In this document: positions 60,833-64,000 of the stretch, one piece after another | How the letters are laid out: every line of letters begins with the position of its first letter | Position numbering within the stretch: position 1 is the stretch's first letter | Source: Thermomicrobiales bacterium | Lineage (GTDB): Bacteria; Chloroflexota; Chloroflexia; Thermomicrobiales; CFX8 | NCBI GenBank assembly: GCA_037045155.1 | Contig: JBAOIG010000003.1 | Span: 744,001 to 808,000, forward strand | Direction: 5' to 3' | Length of the DNA stretch: 64,000 bases | The notes under the pieces: generated by a model | What the model was told of the DNA's origin: nothing | Seen by the model: the letters and a program-made list of their open reading frames with translations, nothing else | Database searches by the model: none | Program-made: the position numbers and the translations under genes

Positions 60833-62224
60833 ATGATCGCGGACATCTCGCCGCAGGTTCGACGCGCGGTTGCCTGGACGCTGATCGTCGTATGCTGTGT
60901 CGGATTCGTGACACTCGGTCTGGCCGAGCGAAGCGTCAAAGGATCGGTTATCTCGCCTGTTCCCGACGCGCCACTGCCGTTCTCGCGCCACAAGGTCGTC
61001 GCGCTGGATCTCCGCGCGTATAGCTCGCTCGAGGCCGTCCAGTGGCTCCAATCCGGCGGCGTTGACCCCTACGCGATGGTGATCGTCCCGGTCGATGCCG
61101 ATATCGTTTCTGCGTTGACAAAAACTGATGCCCGGCCGGCCGCCCTCGCAGCAATGGACCAGATGGTTCAGTCGGCGCAGGGAGTCCCCCTGGCTACGTG
61201 TCTTTCGAAGCCGGCCCTGCCAGGCACAGGCGTTGAAGTGGCTCAGAAGGTCACGGAGGCGATGGCCGAGCGCTACCCTGGCGCGATCGCCTATGTACTG
61301 GGCTGCGGTCTGGCAGATGAAATCCCCGATTGGCATGCCGACATCTCGCGGGCCATACGAGGGAGCGACCGCCCCGTGTTGCCCTCCAACACGCTCATAC
61401 CGCTATCTTCCGGCGCGCCACTGACGCTCTTTGATCTTCCGAAACCCGATACGATCGACGCAGCTGATATTCTGGCGGCGCGCCCGCCGACCAACCGGTA
61501 TTCCGGCGCAGTCATTCGAATCACCCATCCACCCGACAGCGCATTCGGTGTTGCCGCGACGGATCTGATGTCCCGCTTCGCGGCGTTGTCGCTGGTCATC
61601 GTACAGCCCGAACGGCAGGTTGAGTCGTCCGCCCTGCGTGCGTCACTCACCGGGCTGAACCTTCCCGGATCGCCATTACCCGAGGGTTTCACGAGTGTCA
61701 CTGCGCCCGGTATTACAACTCAAGGGGACTGGATTCTCTCGACCGTCGGAACGGCGCAATACGCCCGAACGACCACTGACGCAACGATCTCGATCGAGTT
61801 CGTCGGGACGAACCTGTTTGTCCAGGCATTGACATCCCCCGACGCTGGCCAACTGCTGGCCTGGATCGACCCGCCGAATGACAACCCCTCCACGGAGCCA
61901 ACTGTTTCCCGAAACCTGAAGTATCGGCAGGCAGAGGACACGACCATACAGCTTGCAAGCGGCCTACCCGCCGCGCGACACCGCCTCGTCCTGAGGACTG
62001 CAATTGACGAAGCCAAAGGCCAGAGTGTGTCGGTGTCTGGCTTCGTGGTCACAGGCCACGCAACACCAGCCCCGGTTGTTCGGTTGGCGGTCCTCGTCTT
62101 CCTCCTCGTCGCGACCGCTGCGTTGACCGAACGCTCCCTCGCAAGCATCCACGCTATCCGCGAGCGCGAAACGCGCCGGCCACACCGCGCGGCGGACGGA
62201 CATCCACGTGTGTTTGACCGATAG
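60833..62224 (+). CDS. membrane-anchored extracytoplasmic protein of unknown function
   Basis: 463 residues. One N-terminal helix (about 12-31: VAWTLIVVCCVGFVTLGLAE), a large probably extracellular part and a second helix near the C-terminus (about 418-437: VVRLAVLVFLLVATAALTE) followed by a basic cytoplasmic tail. The middle has a TIM-barrel-like alternation (VDPYAMVIVPVDADIVSAL, YPGAIAYVLGCGLADEIPDW) and then a beta-rich domain (ISIEFVGTNLFVQALTSPDAG). I recognise no catalytic motif. It precedes an O-antigen-ligase-like gene (17-base overlap), so a role in surface polysaccharide is suggested only by context. Confidence 0.7.
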   Translation: MIADISPQVRRAVAWTLIVVCCVGFVTLGLAERSVKGSVISPVPDAPLPFSRHKVVALDLRAYSSLEAVQWLQSGGVDPYAMVIVPVDADIVSALTKTDARPAALAAMDQMVQSAQGVPLATCLSKPALPGTGVEVAQKVTEAMAERYPGAIAYVLGCGLADEIPDWHADISRAIRGSDRPVLPSNTLIPLSSGAPLTLFDLPKPDTIDAADILAARPPTNRYSGAVIRITHPPDSAFGVAATDLMSRFAALSLVIVQPERQVESSALRASLTGLNLPGSPLPEGFTSVTAPGITTQGDWILSTVGTAQYARTTTDATISIEFVGTNLFVQALTSPDAGQLLAWIDPPNDNPSTEPTVSRNLKYRQAEDTTIQLASGLPAARHRLVLRTAIDEAKGQSVSVSGFVVTGHATPAPVVRLAVLVFLLVATAALTERSLASIHAIRERETRRPHRAADGHPRVFDR

Positions 62225-63662
62225 CTCGCGGCCGCCACTCCACCGGGATGTCATTGTCGCGCTCGGCGCGATGATCTCAGTCGCGGGGGCAGGTATCGTG
62301 AACGCGCCCGCCTTCGCGATTGTCGCAATCGTGCTCGTTGCGATGGTCGCTGCGGTGATCTCCCCGGTCGGTCTTGCGGCTGCTTCGATTGCCACTCTGC
62401 CGTGGTTCTATCACCCGTTATCACTCGCACAGGCGGTAGTCCCTGCGTCGGAGCTCCTTCTGGTGGCAGCCGCGGTCGGGGTCGGCGTACGCACAGCAGG
62501 ATCACTCGTGCTTGATCGTCCCGGTCGACGGGGAACCCTGACGTCGTTGGGAGATACCTTTCGATCGCCGCTGGTGATCGTGGCCCTCAGCGTCACGATT
62601 ATTGGTCTGGTCCTCGCGATCTGGCCATATGATCCACTGCATCGCGCCGAGAGCCTGCGTGAGTGGCGGTGGACGTTGGCCGAGCCGCTGATCCTGATCG
62701 GCGTTCTCACGCTTACGGCGCGCCGTCACGCGCGACTGGTCGGGCTTGCGCTGCTAGCCGGAGCGACACTCGCCAGCATGCAAGGGATCGGCGACCTGAT
62801 AACCGGCGGCGGCGTCGTTGTCGAGGGAACGCATCGCATCGCCGGACCGTATCAACACCCGAATTCGCTGGCGATCTATCAGGCGCGCGCGCTCGCCTTC
62901 GCGGCTGCCTGGTGGGCTCTCGACGGTCGCGAACGCCGATGGCTGACACCGGTCGTGGTCGTCATTGGTCTGGCCACTGTCGCAACGTTCTCTCGCGGAG
63001 CGATCATGGCGGCTGGCATCGCTGGTCTACTCATACTCTGGCACGCGCCACCGCGGTTGCGGGCAACGGGCTACGCCGCTGGCGCTCTCGGCCTTGCTGG
63101 TCTGCTGATCGTCGCCCGCGAGCGTATGCTCGACCTGTTCTCTGGCGGCAGCGGCTCACTCCGCCTGGCAATCTGGGATTCAGCATTGCGGATGATCGCG
63201 GATCGGCCGATCCGGGGGTACGGCAACGACCAGTTCTTGTACGCATACCTGCCACGCTATGTGAATCCAGTCGCCTGGAGCGAGCGGTTCACCGCACATG
63301 CGCACAACTTCATCCTCGATTTCTGGGTACGCCTCGGTATAATCGGCCTCGCCTTCGCCATACTGGCAGCGATCGCCTGTCTCCGCGCGGGGTGGCGCTT
63401 TACAGTCGGTTCCGGCATGGGTGACATGGTTCCCCTGGCGGCCGGCGTCGGGCTTGTTGCGGTTGTCGTCCACGGACTGGTGGATAATGCTTACTTCGCC
63501 CACGATCTGGCGATGAGCGCATGGGTGCTCGGCTGGCTCGCGTTCGGACGTGCCGACCCGGCAGACGGAGAGGATTCAGCCAACGATGCGAGTAGTCGTG
63601 ACCGGAGGAGCTGGCTTCATCGGTTCCCATCTGTGCGAGGGTCTGCTCAACGACGGTCATGA
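62208..63662 (+). CDS. O-antigen ligase / Wzy-like polymerase family membrane protein
   Basis: 484 residues with about twelve hydrophobic helices and the Wzy_C signature around AHAHNFILDFWVRLGIIGLAF, preceded by a long loop containing YQHPNSLAIYQARA and GYGNDQFLYAYLPRY. Members transfer or polymerise lipid-linked glycans on the outer face of the membrane. GTG start overlapping the previous stop. The last 25 residues are unlike the family and lie over the start of the next gene (77-base overlap), so the true end may be earlier if a base is missing. Confidence 0.85.
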   Translation: MCLTDSSRPPLHRDVIVALGAMISVAGAGIVNAPAFAIVAIVLVAMVAAVISPVGLAAASIATLPWFYHPLSLAQAVVPASELLLVAAAVGVGVRTAGSLVLDRPGRRGTLTSLGDTFRSPLVIVALSVTIIGLVLAIWPYDPLHRAESLREWRWTLAEPLILIGVLTLTARRHARLVGLALLAGATLASMQGIGDLITGGGVVVEGTHRIAGPYQHPNSLAIYQARALAFAAAWWALDGRERRWLTPVVVVIGLATVATFSRGAIMAAGIAGLLILWHAPPRLRATGYAAGALGLAGLLIVARERMLDLFSGGSGSLRLAIWDSALRMIADRPIRGYGNDQFLYAYLPRYVNPVAWSERFTAHAHNFILDFWVRLGIIGLAFAILAAIACLRAGWRFTVGSGMGDMVPLAAGVGLVAVVVHGLVDNAYFAHDLAMSAWVLGWLAFGRADPADGEDSANDASSRDRRSWLHRFPSVRGSAQRRS

Positions 63663-64000
63663 GGTCATCATCCTCGACAACTTCATCACCGGCCGATGGC
63701 TGAACCTGCAAGACCTCGTGAACCATCCACGATTAACCGTGATCGAGCATGACGTGATCGAGCCGATTGAAGTCGATGGCGTCGATCAGGTCTTCCATCT
63801 TGCCAGCCCGGCCAGCCCGGTCGGCTATATGCGCCACCCGATCGAGACGCATCTGGTGAACTCCGTCGGGACGTTGAATATGCTCCGGCTCGCGCAGCGC
63901 GCTGGCGCATCATTCCTCTTCACCTCGACGAGCGAAGCGTACGGAAACCCGGCTGTCCACCCACAGACCGAGGATTACTTCGGTAACGTCAACCCGGTTG
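63586..64000 (+). CDS. UDP-glucuronate decarboxylase (UXS)-like epimerase, 3' end cut off by the window
   Basis: 138 residues visible, running off the right edge. Short-chain dehydrogenase/epimerase start MRVVVTGGAGFIGSHLCEGL, then DNFITGRWLNLQDL, FHLASPASPVGYMRHPIET, the Ser of the catalytic triad in FTSTSEAYGNP, and HPQTEDYFGNVNP; these are UXS signatures. Expected reaction: UDP-glucuronate to UDP-xylose, using the product of the dehydrogenase at 24182. Overlaps the ligase gene by 77 bases. Confidence 0.88.
   Translation, partial: MRVVVTGGAGFIGSHLCEGLLNDGHEVIILDNFITGRWLNLQDLVNHPRLTVIEHDVIEPIEVDGVDQVFHLASPASPVGYMRHPIETHLVNSVGTLNMLRLAQRAGASFLFTSTSEAYGNPAVHPQTEDYFGNVNPV

Overview
The window is about 64 kb of gene-dense, GC-rich bacterial DNA. 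It carries roughly 57 protein genes, most joined by 4-base ATGA/GTGA overlaps, and I see no rRNA, tRNA, CRISPR array, insertion sequence or prophage. Gene content points to Chloroflexota, most likely Thermomicrobia or a relative: two giant tandem membrane proteins with the YYY motif (a family known mainly from Chloroflexota and Archaea), a primary sigma factor with a short N-terminus, many GTG/TTG starts, and a monoderm-type cell-wall set. The taxonomic call is an inference.

Layout. 1-3.2 kb: end of a HEAT-repeat protein, murE, and a lipoprotein beta-propeller. 3.3-8 kb (minus): lepA-mazG-aspS operon. 8.1-9.5 kb: rpsT converging on holA. 9.5-9.7 kb: an unassigned structured RNA candidate. 9.8-12 kb: a 2-hydroxyacid dehydrogenase and fabF. 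12-15.6 kb: the primary sigma factor divergent from ruvC-tlyA-larB. 15.5-19.7 kb (minus): 3-hydroxyacyl-CoA dehydrogenase, B12-dependent acyl-CoA mutase large and small subunits, and the MeaB chaperone. 19.7-24.1 kb: pth, tatA, a methyltransferase, tgt and a FecR-domain protein. 24.2-29.2 kb: UDP-glucose dehydrogenase, acpS, nnrD/E, a CBS protein and alr. 29.2-33.5 kb: a helix-turn-helix regulator divergent from a heterodimeric ABC exporter. 33.6-39.1 kb (minus): a TPP enzyme, a membrane/spermidine-synthase-like fusion, pgeF, yggS and a walJ-like MBL protein. 39.2-42.8 kb: a LOG-family protein, enoyl-CoA hydratase, CoA-transferase and fmt. 43-49.6 kb: two YYY-family membrane proteins, the second frameshifted. 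49.7-52.3 kb: infC-rpmI-rplT-trmH, then HU. 52.3-60.7 kb (minus): plsX, gyrB (frameshifted near its 3' end), a membrane protein and a zincin; then MTA phosphorylase, FtsW/RodA and a class B PBP. 60.8-64 kb: an unknown anchored protein, an O-antigen-ligase-like protein and the start of a UDP-glucuronate decarboxylase.

Functional themes: core translation and replication; cell wall and envelope polysaccharide (murE, alr, FtsW/PBP, UDP-glucose dehydrogenase, UXS, ligase, GT-C-like YYY proteins); and a B12-dependent acyl-CoA module. The mutase carries the Phe/Gln pair of isobutyryl-CoA mutase rather than the Tyr/Arg pair of methylmalonyl-CoA mutase.

The observations most worth a second look are: (1) a roughly 160-nt element at 9535-9694 closed by a perfect 12-bp helix with a TATACT box placed to start transcription exactly at its minus-strand end; (2) the mutase specificity switch; (3) one-base frameshifts in gyrB and the second YYY gene, probably sequence errors in base runs; (4) an infC start that looks like AUC; (5) four convergent gene ends sharing long perfect hairpins without U-tracts.
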